From JBJMHZ01 sp045807125 (GTDB taxonomy: Bacteria > Actinomycetota > Actinomycetes > JAWWOL01): 64,000 nucleotides of DNA. The translations under genes and the position numbers were made by a program. Each line of letters begins with the position of its first letter. Position 1 is the first letter of the stretch. The stretch spans positions 1-64,000 of the forward strand of contig JBJMHZ010000008.1 in assembly GCA_045807125.1 (NCBI GenBank), written 5' to 3'. Below the pieces are notes generated by a model. The model was given only the letters and a program-made list of their open reading frames with translations, was not told where the DNA came from and made no database searches. This document shows positions 7,544 through 17,212 of this stretch, in pieces.

Positions 7544-8251
7544 GTGGCCACCCGCGTGCTCGTCGTCGACGACGACCCGAACATCACCGACGTGCTCGCG
7601 CGCTACCTCACCCGTGCCGGGTACGACGTGCTGCTCGCCCACGACGGCGCCGGAGCCCTCGACCTGGCGGCGCGGGGCGAGCCGGACCTGGTCGTCCTCG
7701 ACGTCATGCTGCCCCCGCCGGACGGCCTGGAGGTCTGCCGGCAGCTGCGGTCGACGTCGACCGTCCCGGTCATCATGCTCACCGCTTTGGGGGAGGAGAC
7801 CGATCGGCTCGCAGGGCTGGAGATCGGCGCGGACGACTACGTCACCAAGCCGTTCAGCCCGCGCGAGGTGGTCCTGCGCGTGCAGGCGGTGCTGCGGCGC
7901 AGCCGGTCCTCGCACGTGACCACGGAGCCGGACGTCCTGCGCGACGGTGACCTGGTGCTCGACCTGCGAGCGCACGAGGCGATCAGGGCGGGACGGCCGC
8001 TCGCGCTGACGGCGCGCGAGTTCGACCTGCTGGCGTTCCTGCTCCGGCACCCACGGCAGGCGTTCACCCGCACCGAGCTCCTGGAGCAGGTGTGGGGGTG
8101 GAGCTTCGGGGACGCGTCCACGGTCACGGTGCACGTGCGGCGGCTGCGGGAGAAGGTGGAGCCCGATCCGTCGAGCCCGCGGCGCATCGTCACGGTGCCC
8201 CGCATCGGCTATCGCCTCGACCCGGTGTCGCTCGAGGAGCCCGCGTGCTGA
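7544..8251 (+). CDS. OmpR/PhoB-family response regulator
   Basis: The 235-residue protein has a receiver domain (1-115) and a C-terminal winged helix (about 135-228). Receiver residues are in place: acidic pocket D10-D11, phospho-acceptor Asp53 in VVLDVMLP, Thr80, and Lys102 in VTKPFSP. The DNA-binding part shows LTAREFDLLAFLLRHP and the recognition helix SFGDASTVTVHVRRLREKVE. The frame starts at GTG 7544. Its stop overlaps the histidine kinase start, so the two form a cognate pair. The stimulus and target genes are unknown; the MFS/ATP-grasp genes just downstream are possible targets. Confidence 0.93.
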   Translation: MATRVLVVDDDPNITDVLARYLTRAGYDVLLAHDGAGALDLAARGEPDLVVLDVMLPPPDGLEVCRQLRSTSTVPVIMLTALGEETDRLAGLEIGADDYVTKPFSPREVVLRVQAVLRRSRSSHVTTEPDVLRDGDLVLDLRAHEAIRAGRPLALTAREFDLLAFLLRHPRQAFTRTELLEQVWGWSFGDASTVTVHVRRLREKVEPDPSSPRRIVTVPRIGYRLDPVSLEEPAC

Positions 8252-9339
8252 CCGCGCACGACGCGTACGTCACCGTCGGGCTCGCCGTCGCCGTCGCGGC
8301 CGCCGGGGGAGTGGCCGGCTGGCTGCTGCTCGACCGGCGCGCGCGGCGCTGGTCGCTGCGGGCCGCGCTCGTGGTCCTGGTCGGCACGCCCGTGCTCGTC
8401 ATGGCCGTGGGCGTCTCCGTGGCGGCCGCCCTCATGGTCGTCTCCGGCCATGCACTGGTGCTGCTGCTCGCCGTGACCGCCGCGGCCGCGGTGACCGCGG
8501 CGGTCGCGGGCGCGGTGCTCGCGGTGCGCATCGAGCGGCTGGACGACGCGCAGCGCCGGCTGGCGGAGACGCGCGACAGGGACCGCGCCGCCGAGGCCGG
8601 CCGGCGGGAGCTGCTGACCTGGGTCAGTCACGACCTCCGCGCCCCGCTGGCCGCGATCCGCGCGATGGTCGAGGCGCTGGACGACGAGGTCGTCACCGAC
8701 CCCGCGACGGTCGGCGACTACCACCTGCGTATCCGTCGCGAGGTCGACCGGCTGTCCCGGATGGTCGGTGACGTGTTCGAGCTCTCCCGGATCACCGCCG
8801 GGTCGCTCCAGCTCCATCCCGAGCCGGTCGCCGTCGACGCCGTGGTGGGGGAGGTCGTCGCGGCCGGCGACTCGCTCGCGCGCCGTCGCGGCGTACGGCT
8901 GGCCTCCCACGTGGCCGGGCACCCGGTCGCGCTGGCCGATCACCGGCACCTCGTCCGGGTCCTGACCAACCTCGTCGGGAACGCCGTGCGGCACACGCCG
9001 GAAGGTGGCGGCGTGCACGTCGCGGGCGCTGATGACGGGGATGCGGTGCTGCTGTCGGTGAGCGACGGGTGCGGGGGCATCGCGGAGCCGGATCTCGCCC
9101 GCGTCTTCGACACCGGGTACCGCGGGGAGGCGGCCCGCACGCCCCGTCAGGACGGCGGCTCGGGCATCGGCCTCGCGATCGCCCGCGGGATCGTCGAGGC
9201 GCACGGCGGCACCATCACGGTGCGCAACGTCGACGGTGGTTGCCGCTTCGACGTCCGGCTCCCCGCGGGCTCGTCCGGTCACGAGCCGGCCGGCGTGCCA
9301 TCCGCAGCGGTGCCATCCGGACCGGTACGGAGCTGCTGA
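8245..9339 (+). CDS. Sensor histidine kinase
   Basis: The 364-residue kinase has three hydrophobic helices near the N-terminus (about 10-30, 40-70 and 72-94) with almost no extracytoplasmic domain, so it likely senses a membrane or intracellular signal. The HisKA domain carries phospho-accepting His129 in VSHDLRAPLAAI. The HATPase domain has the N box TNLVGNAVRHTPEGG (241-255), G1 SDGCGG and G2 GGSGIGLAIA. The start is GTG 8245, overlapping the response-regulator stop, with GAGGAG upstream. It is the cognate partner of that regulator. Confidence 0.93.
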   Translation: MLTAHDAYVTVGLAVAVAAAGGVAGWLLLDRRARRWSLRAALVVLVGTPVLVMAVGVSVAAALMVVSGHALVLLLAVTAAAAVTAAVAGAVLAVRIERLDDAQRRLAETRDRDRAAEAGRRELLTWVSHDLRAPLAAIRAMVEALDDEVVTDPATVGDYHLRIRREVDRLSRMVGDVFELSRITAGSLQLHPEPVAVDAVVGEVVAAGDSLARRRGVRLASHVAGHPVALADHRHLVRVLTNLVGNAVRHTPEGGGVHVAGADDGDAVLLSVSDGCGGIAEPDLARVFDTGYRGEAARTPRQDGGSGIGLAIARGIVEAHGGTITVRNVDGGCRFDVRLPAGSSGHEPAGVPSAAVPSGPVRSC

Positions 9340-9356
9340 CCCGCTGCGCTCTTCCG

Positions 9357-9398
9357 GGCTCCTCAGCCAACCCGCGATGCGACATACTCGCCGGGGAC
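9357..9398 (+). promoter_or_regulatory. Upstream element of the MFS gene, first copy of a duplicated motif
   Basis: GGGCTCCTCAGCC (9357-9369) followed by GATGCGACA (9376-9384) and CTCGCCGGGGAC recurs almost unchanged upstream of the second ATP-grasp-like gene (12218-12260), with a spacing of 19 against 20 bases. The motif includes a -10-like CATACT. It is probably the promoter or operator region of the transporter operon, copied with the enzyme gene. The -10 assignment is tentative. Confidence 0.5.
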
Positions 9399-9486
9399 AG
9401 GACCCAGGGCCACCTCACGAGGCGCCGTTCGCCGGACGGCCGCGTCGAAGTGGTGTGCATCGACGCGCAGGAGGGGGCGTGCGGAG

Positions 9487-10818
9487 GTGACCTCGACCGA
9501 CGCGGCGGCCGGGCCGCAGCCGGGCGTGCTGGCCACCTGGCGGGACTCGCCGCCCGCGGCGCGTGCCCTGCTCGCCGGCATCTTCGTCAACCGGCTCGGC
9601 TCGTTCCTGCAGGTCTTCCTGGTCCTTTTCCTGACCCACCGGGGCTTCTCCGCGGTCCAGGCCGGCGGCGCCCTCGCCGTCTTCACCGCCGGGGCCGTGC
9701 TCGGCTCGATCATCGGCGGCACGCTGACCGACCGGCTCGGCCCGCGCCGGACGATCCTGCTGTCCATGACCGGCGGCGCCGCGCTGCTGCTGTCGATCCT
9801 CTACCTGCGCAACTACCTGGCCCTGCTGGCCGTGGTCGTCCTGGTCGGCACCGTCGGCGGGGCGTACCGGCCGGCGGCCAGCTCGCTGCTGTCCGCGCTG
9901 ACGCCGCGGAACCGGCAGGTGATGATCTTCGCGATGTACCGGCTGGCGTACAACTTGGGCAACACCGCGGCCCCGCTGCTCGCCGCCGCGCTGATCTCGG
10001 TCTCCTACGACCTGCTGTTCTGGGGCGAGGCCGCGGCCTCCCTGGGCTACGGGCTGATCGCCGCCGTCGCCCTGCCGCGCCATGCTCCCCGCACCGCCGC
10101 TGCCGCCGCAGCCGAGCCCGCCGCCACCGACGCCAGCGAGCCCAGCGCCCCGGCGCAGCGGCCCGGCGGGTACGGCGCCGTGCTGGCCGACCGTCGCTAC
10201 GTGCTGTTCCTCTTCGCTCTCGTCGTCAACGCCGTCGTCTACGTCCAGTACGTCAGCGCGCTGCCGGTCGCCATGCGGGCGGGCGGCTATGCCACCGGCT
10301 GGTTCTCTGCCGTCGTGGCCCTCAACGGGGTCATCGTGATCACGTGCGAGCTGCTGGTCACCAAGGTCGTCCAGCGCTGGCCGATGCGGCTGGTGGTGAT
10401 GACCGGCTTCGTGCTGCTGGGCGCGGGCATGGCCGCGTACGCGCTGCCGATCGGGGTGGCCGCCTTCGTGGTGGGCACGCTGATCTGGTCCTTCGCCGAG
10501 ATCGTGGCCGGCCCGACGATCTTCGCGTACCCGGCCGTGGCCAGCCCCGAGCACCTGCGCGGCCGCTACATCGGCTCCGCCAACGCGATGTTCGGCATCG
10601 GGTCGGCGTCGGGGTCGGTGCTCGGACTGGCCGTCTGGGACCTCGTCGGCAAGGCCGTCTGGCCGATCTGCGGGGCCGTCTGCGGGCTCGGGCTGCTGGC
10701 CGCCTCGGCGGGCATGCGCACCGTCCCGGCCGCCGACGCCGCCGTGCCCGGACCCGTCATGCCGGCCGAACCACCACCGGAGCCGGCGCCCGCCGCCGGG
10801 CCGGTGCACCCGGACTAA
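9487..10818 (+). CDS. MFS transporter
   Basis: The 443-residue protein has about twelve transmembrane helices with the MFS loop signature GGTLTDRLGPRR between helices 2 and 3, and a charged/Pro-Ala-rich central loop (about 198-227) dividing the two halves. It resembles drug or metabolite exporters of the major facilitator superfamily. GTG 9487 follows GGAGGGGG. The stop is 11 bp before the first ATP-grasp-like gene, so they are almost certainly cotranscribed. That context suggests export of the product made by the enzymes, though import cannot be excluded. The substrate is unknown. Confidence 0.88.
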   Translation: MTSTDAAAGPQPGVLATWRDSPPAARALLAGIFVNRLGSFLQVFLVLFLTHRGFSAVQAGGALAVFTAGAVLGSIIGGTLTDRLGPRRTILLSMTGGAALLLSILYLRNYLALLAVVVLVGTVGGAYRPAASSLLSALTPRNRQVMIFAMYRLAYNLGNTAAPLLAAALISVSYDLLFWGEAAASLGYGLIAAVALPRHAPRTAAAAAAEPAATDASEPSAPAQRPGGYGAVLADRRYVLFLFALVVNAVVYVQYVSALPVAMRAGGYATGWFSAVVALNGVIVITCELLVTKVVQRWPMRLVVMTGFVLLGAGMAAYALPIGVAAFVVGTLIWSFAEIVAGPTIFAYPAVASPEHLRGRYIGSANAMFGIGSASGSVLGLAVWDLVGKAVWPICGAVCGLGLLAASAGMRTVPAADAAVPGPVMPAEPPPEPAPAAGPVHPD

Positions 10819-10829
10819 GGAGGCTCGCC

Positions 10830-12167
10830 ATGGACCGCAACGCCATCACCGCGACGTACCTGGCCGAGCTGGAGCGCCGCGGCGTCGGCTGGGACGACGT
10901 CCGGCAGGCCGCCATGGCCGCCACCGACCTCCAGCCCACGACCTACTACGGCCGCTGCCTGACCCGGCCGACGTTCCTCGACCGCGCCGAGCGGGACCGG
11001 CTGGAGCGCGACCTCGGCCACCTGCACGACGCGCTGACCGCCCTGCCGGAGCGCCTGTACGGCGGCGACCTCGGCGCCTTCGCGCGCGCGGCTGGGATGA
11101 CCGACGCCCAGATGACCGCGGTGCTGCGCGGCCAGGGCGCCGCCCCGACCCGGCTGACCAGGGCCGACCTCTACCACGACGGCACCGAGTTCCGGCTGAT
11201 GGAGCTGAACATCGGCAGCACCGTGGGCGGCCTGGACAACGCCGTGCTGAACCGGGCCGTCCTCAGCCACCCGGCCGTGGCGGGCTTCGCCGACGACGCC
11301 GGGCTGTCCTACGTGGACACCATGGCCGAGCTGGCCGACATGCTGCTGACCGGGTACAAGACCGACGACGGCCACCCGCCGCTGTTCGCCGCCGCGGACT
11401 GGCCGGAGAGCTTCGCCACCCTCGAGCCGCTGCTGCAGGCCTCGGCCGACTCGCTGGCCGAGCACGGGGTCGAGATCGTGCCCTGCCACCTGGGGCAGCT
11501 GGAGATCGGTGGCGGCCGGGTCCGGCTGCACGGCCGGGTCGTCGACGTGATCTACCGCGTCTTCCTGATCGAGGATCTGCTCGCGCCCGAGGCGCCGGCG
11601 CTGATCGACCCGCTGCTGCGGGCGGTCGAGCGCGGCGAGGTGGAGATGTTCACTCCGATGGACGCCGAGCTCTACGGCAGCAAGGCGGCGCTGGCCATGC
11701 TGTCCGACGAGGCCAACCGCGACCGGTTCACCCCGGCCGAGCTCGACAGCGTCGACCGGATCCTGCCCTGGACCCGGATGGTGCGGGACGAGCAGGTGAC
11801 GGTCGACGGGCAGCGCGTCGACCTCCTCGCGCACGCGGCCGAGCACCGGGCCGACCTGGTGCTCAAGCCGACGCTCATGCACGCCGGCGTCGGCGTCGTG
11901 CTCGGCTGGCAGGCCGGCCCCGAGGAGTGGGCCGCGGCGCTGTGGGCCGCGGTCGACGGCCCGTACGTGCTGCAGGAGCGCATCCGGCCCGCGCCCGAGC
12001 CCTTCCCCGCCGCCGGCGGTCTCGAGCAGCAGGTGGTCGCCTGGCTGGTCTTCAGCGTCAGCCGCGGCTTCGGCGGCGCGATCGTGCGCGCCAGCACCGA
12101 CCTCACCGGCAGCGTGCTCAACAGCCACGGCGGCGCCACCTGCGGCTGCTGCTTCGTCCAGGCCTGA
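10830..12167 (+). CDS. Putative circularly permuted ATP-grasp ligase, first paralogue
   Basis: The 445-residue protein has no transmembrane segment. Its motifs look like an ATP-grasp ligase with permuted order: a Mg-binding-like MELN (124-127) in a Gly-rich segment comes first, then YGSKAALAMLSDE (282-294), a Lys-bearing VLKPT (344-348) followed by HAGVGVVLGW, and a hinge-like VLQERI (380-385). In classical ATP-grasp proteins the acidic/Asn motif follows the lysines, so this order recalls glutathionylspermidine-synthase-like permuted enzymes. The C-terminus GGATCGCCF has three clustered Cys. ATG 10830 has AGGAGG upstream. It is operonic with the MFS gene. The substrate is unknown. Confidence 0.65.
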   Translation: MDRNAITATYLAELERRGVGWDDVRQAAMAATDLQPTTYYGRCLTRPTFLDRAERDRLERDLGHLHDALTALPERLYGGDLGAFARAAGMTDAQMTAVLRGQGAAPTRLTRADLYHDGTEFRLMELNIGSTVGGLDNAVLNRAVLSHPAVAGFADDAGLSYVDTMAELADMLLTGYKTDDGHPPLFAAADWPESFATLEPLLQASADSLAEHGVEIVPCHLGQLEIGGGRVRLHGRVVDVIYRVFLIEDLLAPEAPALIDPLLRAVERGEVEMFTPMDAELYGSKAALAMLSDEANRDRFTPAELDSVDRILPWTRMVRDEQVTVDGQRVDLLAHAAEHRADLVLKPTLMHAGVGVVLGWQAGPEEWAAALWAAVDGPYVLQERIRPAPEPFPAAGGLEQQVVAWLVFSVSRGFGGAIVRASTDLTGSVLNSHGGATCGCCFVQA

Positions 12168-12217
12168 CCCCGGCCGTCCCGCCCGAGCCACGGCGTCCGC
12201 CCACCCACCGAGTGGTC

Positions 12218-12260
12218 GGGCTCCTCGGCCGGAGCGAGATGCGACAATGCTCGCCTGGGG
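12218..12260 (+). promoter_or_regulatory. Second copy of the duplicated upstream element
   Basis: GGGCTCCTCGGCC (12218-12230) and GATGCGACA (12238-12246) followed by CTCGCCTGGGGAC repeat the element found upstream of the MFS gene. This gives the second paralogue its own candidate promoter, 51 bases before its ATG. The sequence around the -10-like position differs (AATGCT here, CATACT in the first copy). Confidence 0.5.
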
Positions 12261-12288
12261 ACGTGACCCGAGGGGGCGTGCGGGCGAC

Positions 12289-13626
12289 ATGCGTGACAAC
12301 GCCATCACCGCGGCCTACCTCGCGGAGCTGCAGCGCCGCGGCGTCGGCTGGGACGAGGTCTGGCAGGCCGCCCAGGCTGCCGCGAACCTGGGGCCCACGA
12401 CCTATTACGGGCGCTGCCTGACCCGGCCGACGTTCCTCGGCCGCGCCGAGCAGGACCAGCTGGCGCGCGACCTCGGCCACGTGCACGACGCGCTTAGCGC
12501 CCTGCCGGAGCGCCTGTACGCCGGTGACCTCGGCGCCTTCGCCCGGGCGGCCGGGATGACCGACGCCCAGGTGGCCGCGATCCTGCGCGGCCATCGCGCC
12601 GCCCCGACGCGGCTGACCAGGGCGGACCTCTACCACGACGGCACCGAGTTCCGGCTGATGGAGCTGAACATCGGCGGCGCTCTCGGTGGCCTGGACAACG
12701 CCGTGCTGAACCGGGGCATGCTCAGCCACCCGGCCGTGGCCGAGTTCGTCGCCGACGCGGGGCTGGGCTACGTGGACACGATGGCCGAGCTGGCCGACAT
12801 GCTGCTCAGCGGGCACGAGACCGACGACGGGCACCCGCCGCTTTTCGCCGTGGTCGACGCGCCCGAGAACTTCCCTTCGCTGGAGAAGCTGTACCAGGCC
12901 TTCGCCGACGCGCTGAGCGGGTTCGGGGTCGAGATGGTGCCCTGCCACCTCGGCCAGCTCGACATCGGCGGTGGCCGGGTCCGGCTGGGTGGGCGCATCG
13001 TCGACGTGATCTACCGGTTCTTCCTGGTCGAGGACCTGCTGGTGCCCGAGTCGCTGGCGCTGATCGACCCGCTGCTGCGGGCGGTGGAGCGCGGCGACGT
13101 GGCGATGTTCACGCCCATGGACGTCGAGCTCTACGGCAGCAAGGCGGCGCTGGCGATGCTGTCGGACGAGGCCAACCGCGACCGGTTCACGCCGGCCGAG
13201 CTGGACGCGTTGGACCGGATCCTGCCGTGGACCCGGATGGTGCGGGACGAGCAGGTGACGGTGGGCGGCGAGCGGACCGATCTCCTCCCGTACGCGGCCG
13301 AGCACCGGGCCGACCTGGTGCTCAAGCCGACGTTGCTGCACGGCGGCTTCGGCGTCGTGCTCGGCTGGCAGGCCAGTCCGGAGGAGTGGGCCGCGACGCT
13401 GCGGGCCGCGGTCGACGGCCCGTACGTGCTGCAGGCCCGCATCCGGCCCGATTCCGAGCCCTTCCCCGCCGCCGGCGGTCTCGAGCAGCAGGTGGTCGCC
13501 TGGCTCGTCTTCACCTCCGATCGCGGCTTCGGTGGCGCGATCGTGCGCGCCAGCACCGACCTCACCGGCAGCGTGCTCAACAGCCACGGCGGCGCCACCT
13601 GCGGCTGCGTCTTCACCGAGGCCTGA
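12289..13626 (+). CDS. Putative circularly permuted ATP-grasp ligase, second paralogue
   Basis: This 445-residue protein is the tandem paralogue of the preceding enzyme: same length, no obvious indels, and the same motifs at the same positions (MELN 124-127, YGSKAALAMLSDE, VLKPT 344-348). The hinge differs, VLQARI in place of VLQERI, so the acidic hinge residue is lost, and the tail reads GGATCGCVF with two instead of three clustered Cys. Long stretches of DNA are identical near the 3' ends. ATG 12289 is supported by alignment with the first copy. The two may form a heteromer or act on successive substrates; neither is shown. Confidence 0.65.
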   Translation: MRDNAITAAYLAELQRRGVGWDEVWQAAQAAANLGPTTYYGRCLTRPTFLGRAEQDQLARDLGHVHDALSALPERLYAGDLGAFARAAGMTDAQVAAILRGHRAAPTRLTRADLYHDGTEFRLMELNIGGALGGLDNAVLNRGMLSHPAVAEFVADAGLGYVDTMAELADMLLSGHETDDGHPPLFAVVDAPENFPSLEKLYQAFADALSGFGVEMVPCHLGQLDIGGGRVRLGGRIVDVIYRFFLVEDLLVPESLALIDPLLRAVERGDVAMFTPMDVELYGSKAALAMLSDEANRDRFTPAELDALDRILPWTRMVRDEQVTVGGERTDLLPYAAEHRADLVLKPTLLHGGFGVVLGWQASPEEWAATLRAAVDGPYVLQARIRPDSEPFPAAGGLEQQVVAWLVFTSDRGFGGAIVRASTDLTGSVLNSHGGATCGCVFTEA

Positions 13627-13823
13627 TTCCTGCCTGCCCTATCCGGGCCACCGCGCGCAGCTCGGGGAGCGCAGCAGGCCGGCCCGGTGCGGGGCGAGCT
13701 GCGGTGGTGCTGACGACGATGAGGCGCGACAAGGAGGCGGTCACCGCCTTGTGGCGGATGGCAAGCCGCGCTGGGCGTGACCGCTGCGCCTATCCGCCCA
13801 GCCACGGCCACCGTCCAGTCGCC
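13627..13823. other. Intergenic, no recognisable gene
   Basis: This GC-rich stretch lies between the second ATP-grasp-like gene and a convergent small peptide gene. Frames across it have no convincing start with a ribosome-binding site, and I see no clear terminator. Confidence 0.4.
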
Positions 13824-13949
13824 CTAGCGCGGCTCGCAGCAGGGGAGGCCAGTGGCCCCGGCTAGTTGCGCTGCTGTCGCCGGAGCGGCGACGGCTGCCG
13901 TCAGCGCGGCGACTGCGGCGAGGATGGCTGCGGCGGTGAAGCGACGCAT
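13824..13949 (-). CDS. 41-residue secreted peptide with adjacent cysteines
   Basis: ATG 13949 has GGAG six bases upstream. The 41-codon frame encodes a textbook signal peptide: MRRF, a hydrophobic Ala/Leu/Val core (about 5-21) and an AxA-type cleavage site in PATAA near residue 27. The predicted mature part is only about 14 residues, Q-L-A-G-A-T-G-L-P-C-C-E-P-R, with a Cys-Cys pair. It could be a small exported peptide, a decayed secreted protein that kept only its signal, or a leader. It converges on the ATP-grasp-like pair and is close enough to be part of that locus, though on the opposite strand. Confidence 0.5.
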   Translation of the reverse strand: MRRFTAAAILAAVAALTAAVAAPATAAQLAGATGLPCCEPR

Positions 13950-14276
13950 AATGCGCTCCGATCTGTCGACTGGCTACTAACTGTGCGTCGCCAATATCCA
14001 GTAAGCGTTGCCGGAGGGCCGGTCCCCGGCCGGGAGCGTTACCCCGAGACGCTTCCCGGCGTCATGGTGGGCCGGCCGTTCTCGGCTTCACCGCACCGCG
14101 GGTGGGGGCCGGCCTGACCCGAGCGACGGAATGGCTCCCCGAGAAGGCCGCTGGCCGGTATCCCTGGGACCCCAGAAACGCTCTACGGGCCTCTCAGCCC
14201 CCGGCGCTGTCCTGGTGATACCCCTAGCAGAGCCCCCGATGGGGGAGCGACAAGTCTCTGACCTGCGGTGACGTAC
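13950..14276. other. Intergenic between secreted peptide gene and tRNA cluster
   Basis: No convincing coding sequence. The left part should hold the promoter of the minus-strand peptide gene, in a relatively AT-richer patch around 13975-14010. A small hairpin, CCCCC-GAT-GGGGG (14233-14245), lies about 30 bases beyond the 3' end of the last tRNA and could help terminate the minus-strand tRNA transcript, but the stem is only 5 bp. Confidence 0.4.
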
Positions 14277-14351
14277 TGGTGGGCGCTACAGGTTTTGAAC
14301 CTGTGACCTCTACCGTGTCAAGGTAGCGCTCTCCCACTGAGCTAAGCGCCC
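14277..14351 (-). tRNA. tRNA-Val(GAC)
   Basis: On the minus strand a cloverleaf is formed by acceptor GGGCGCT/AGCGCCC, D-arm TAGCTCAGTGGGAGAGC, anticodon stem CTACC/GGTAG with loop TTGACAC (anticodon GAC), and a T-arm with GGTTCAAAACC. The CCA end is encoded (14277-14279). It is the last of three tRNAs in one minus-strand cluster. Confidence 0.97.
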
Positions 14352-14352
14352 G

Positions 14353-14424
14353 AGGCGGGAGCGGGAATCGAACCCGCGTACAGGGCTTTGCAGGCCCTTG
14401 CCTAAGCCACTCGGCCATCCCGCC
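14353..14424 (-). tRNA. tRNA-Cys(GCA)
   Basis: On the minus strand the acceptor GGCGGGA pairs with TCCCGCC, the anticodon stem AGGGC/GCCCT holds loop CTGCAAA (anticodon GCA), and the T-arm reads GCGGGTTCGATTCCCGC. CCA is not encoded. It lies one base from the tRNA-Val gene, so the cluster is cotranscribed and processed. Confidence 0.96.
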
Positions 14425-14497
14425 ATGAGGCCGAGGCCCCTGAACTTAGCATGGGACCGAGCGGCCCCGGAGCGGCTGTCGATCAGCCCGCCACTCG

Positions 14498-14570
14498 AGC
14501 GGACGACGGGATTCGAACCCGCGACCCTCACCTTGGCAAGGTGATGCTCTACCAACTGAGCCACGTCCGC
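14498..14570 (-). tRNA. tRNA-Gly(GCC)
   Basis: On the minus strand the acceptor GCGGACG pairs with CGTCCGC, the anticodon stem CACCT/AGGTG holds loop TGCCA within TTGCCAA (anticodon GCC), and the T-arm contains GGGTTCGAATCCC. CCA is not encoded. It is the first gene of the Gly-Cys-Val cluster typical of actinobacteria. Confidence 0.96.
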
Positions 14571-14719
14571 GTGCGGTCCCGGGCCGGAGCCCGAGGTGCG
14601 CTGGCAAAGACTATCCGACAACCGCCTCCCGGCTCAAACCGGGCGGTGGCAGCGTGGCGCCGCGTCGGTCCCTCGGGTCGCCGGGATGGCCGGGGGCGCC
14701 ACCCGTTAACGTCCCGACC

Positions 14720-16282
<1,563 letters not shown>

Positions 16283-16286
16283 CCGG

Positions 16287-16314
16287 TAGGGTGCGCCGCA
16301 TGAGGACCCCGTGA
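16287..16314 (+). promoter_or_regulatory. -10 box with leaderless four-codon mini-ORF overlapping the next start
   Basis: TAGGGT (16287-16292) fits an actinobacterial -10 box and sits seven bases before ATG 16300. That ATG opens ATG-AGG-ACC-CCG-TGA (M-R-T-P-stop), whose TGA overlaps the GTG start (16311) of the aminotransferase gene. The mini-ORF also supplies an AGGA as Shine-Dalgarno for that GTG. It may be a leaderless leader peptide coupled to the main gene. Confidence 0.4.
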
Positions 16315-17141
16315 GGATCTGGATCAATGGGTCGCTCGTCGACGCGGCCCGCGCGAGCGTCCCGGCCAACGACAACGGCCTCACGGTGGGCGACGGCGTG
16401 TTCGAGACCCTCAAGGTCCTCAACGGGACGCCCTTCGCGCTCAGCCGGCACCTCGACCGGCTCGCGGCGTCCGGCCGGGCGCTCGGGCTCGCCGTCCCGA
16501 CGGCCGACGAGCTGCGCCTCGCGGTCGGCGAGCTGCTGACGGCCAACGCCGGGGAGCTGCCGGCCGCCGCCCGGCTGCGCATCACCGTGACCGGTGGCCC
16601 CTCGCCGCTCAGCCCCGAGCGCGGCGGCGGGCCGTCCACCGTCGTCATCGGCGTCGCGCCACTGACCCCGTGGCCCCCGGCCGTCGACGTCGTCGTCGTG
16701 CCGTGGACCCGCAACGAGCGTGGCGCGCTGACCGGCGTCAAGAGCACGTCGTACGCCGAGAACGTGCGGGCGCTCGCGCACGCGAAGGAGCGCGGCGGCG
16801 CCGAGGCGATCTTCGCCAACACGGTGGGGGAGCTGTGCGAGGGCACCGGCAGCAACGTCTTCCTCGGCATCGGCGGGCGGCTCGTCACCCCGCCGCTCGC
16901 GAGCGGCTGCCTCGCCGGCGTCACCCGCGGCCTGCTGCTCGAGTGGACCGACGCGATCGAGGAGCCGCTGCCGCTCGAGGCGCTCGGCAGGGCCGACGAG
17001 GTCTTTCTCGCCTCGACGACCCGCGAGGTGCTGCCGGTCCGCGCCGTCGACGGCCGCCCGCTCGCCGCCGCGCCCGGCCCGCTGACCGCGCTGGCCGCGC
17101 GCACCTACGCCGAGCGCGCGGCCGCCGACGCCGACCCGTGA
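16311..17141 (+). CDS. Class IV PLP aminotransferase, probably aminodeoxychorismate lyase-like
   Basis: The 276-residue protein is a fold-type IV PLP enzyme of the branched-chain aminotransferase / 4-amino-4-deoxychorismate lyase family. It begins MRIWINGSLVDA and has the N-terminal substrate segment GDGVFETLKVLNG. The Schiff-base Lys is in GVKSTSYAENVRALAHAKE, followed by the cofactor-binding ELCEGTGSNVFLGIGG. GTG 16311 has AGGA four bases upstream. The family splits into PabC (folate), D-amino-acid and branched-chain enzymes. Length and sequence style favour a PabC-like lyase, but substrate cannot be fixed. It lies between hutH and a GNAT gene. Confidence 0.8.
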   Translation: MRIWINGSLVDAARASVPANDNGLTVGDGVFETLKVLNGTPFALSRHLDRLAASGRALGLAVPTADELRLAVGELLTANAGELPAAARLRITVTGGPSPLSPERGGGPSTVVIGVAPLTPWPPAVDVVVVPWTRNERGALTGVKSTSYAENVRALAHAKERGGAEAIFANTVGELCEGTGSNVFLGIGGRLVTPPLASGCLAGVTRGLLLEWTDAIEEPLPLEALGRADEVFLASTTREVLPVRAVDGRPLAAAPGPLTALAARTYAERAAADADP

Positions 17142-17212
17142 CGCACCGGGCGACCGCCAACCGGTGACCGCGGCCGCGTGACCGCCGCGAGCGGTCGCGA
17201 GAGGATGGGCGC

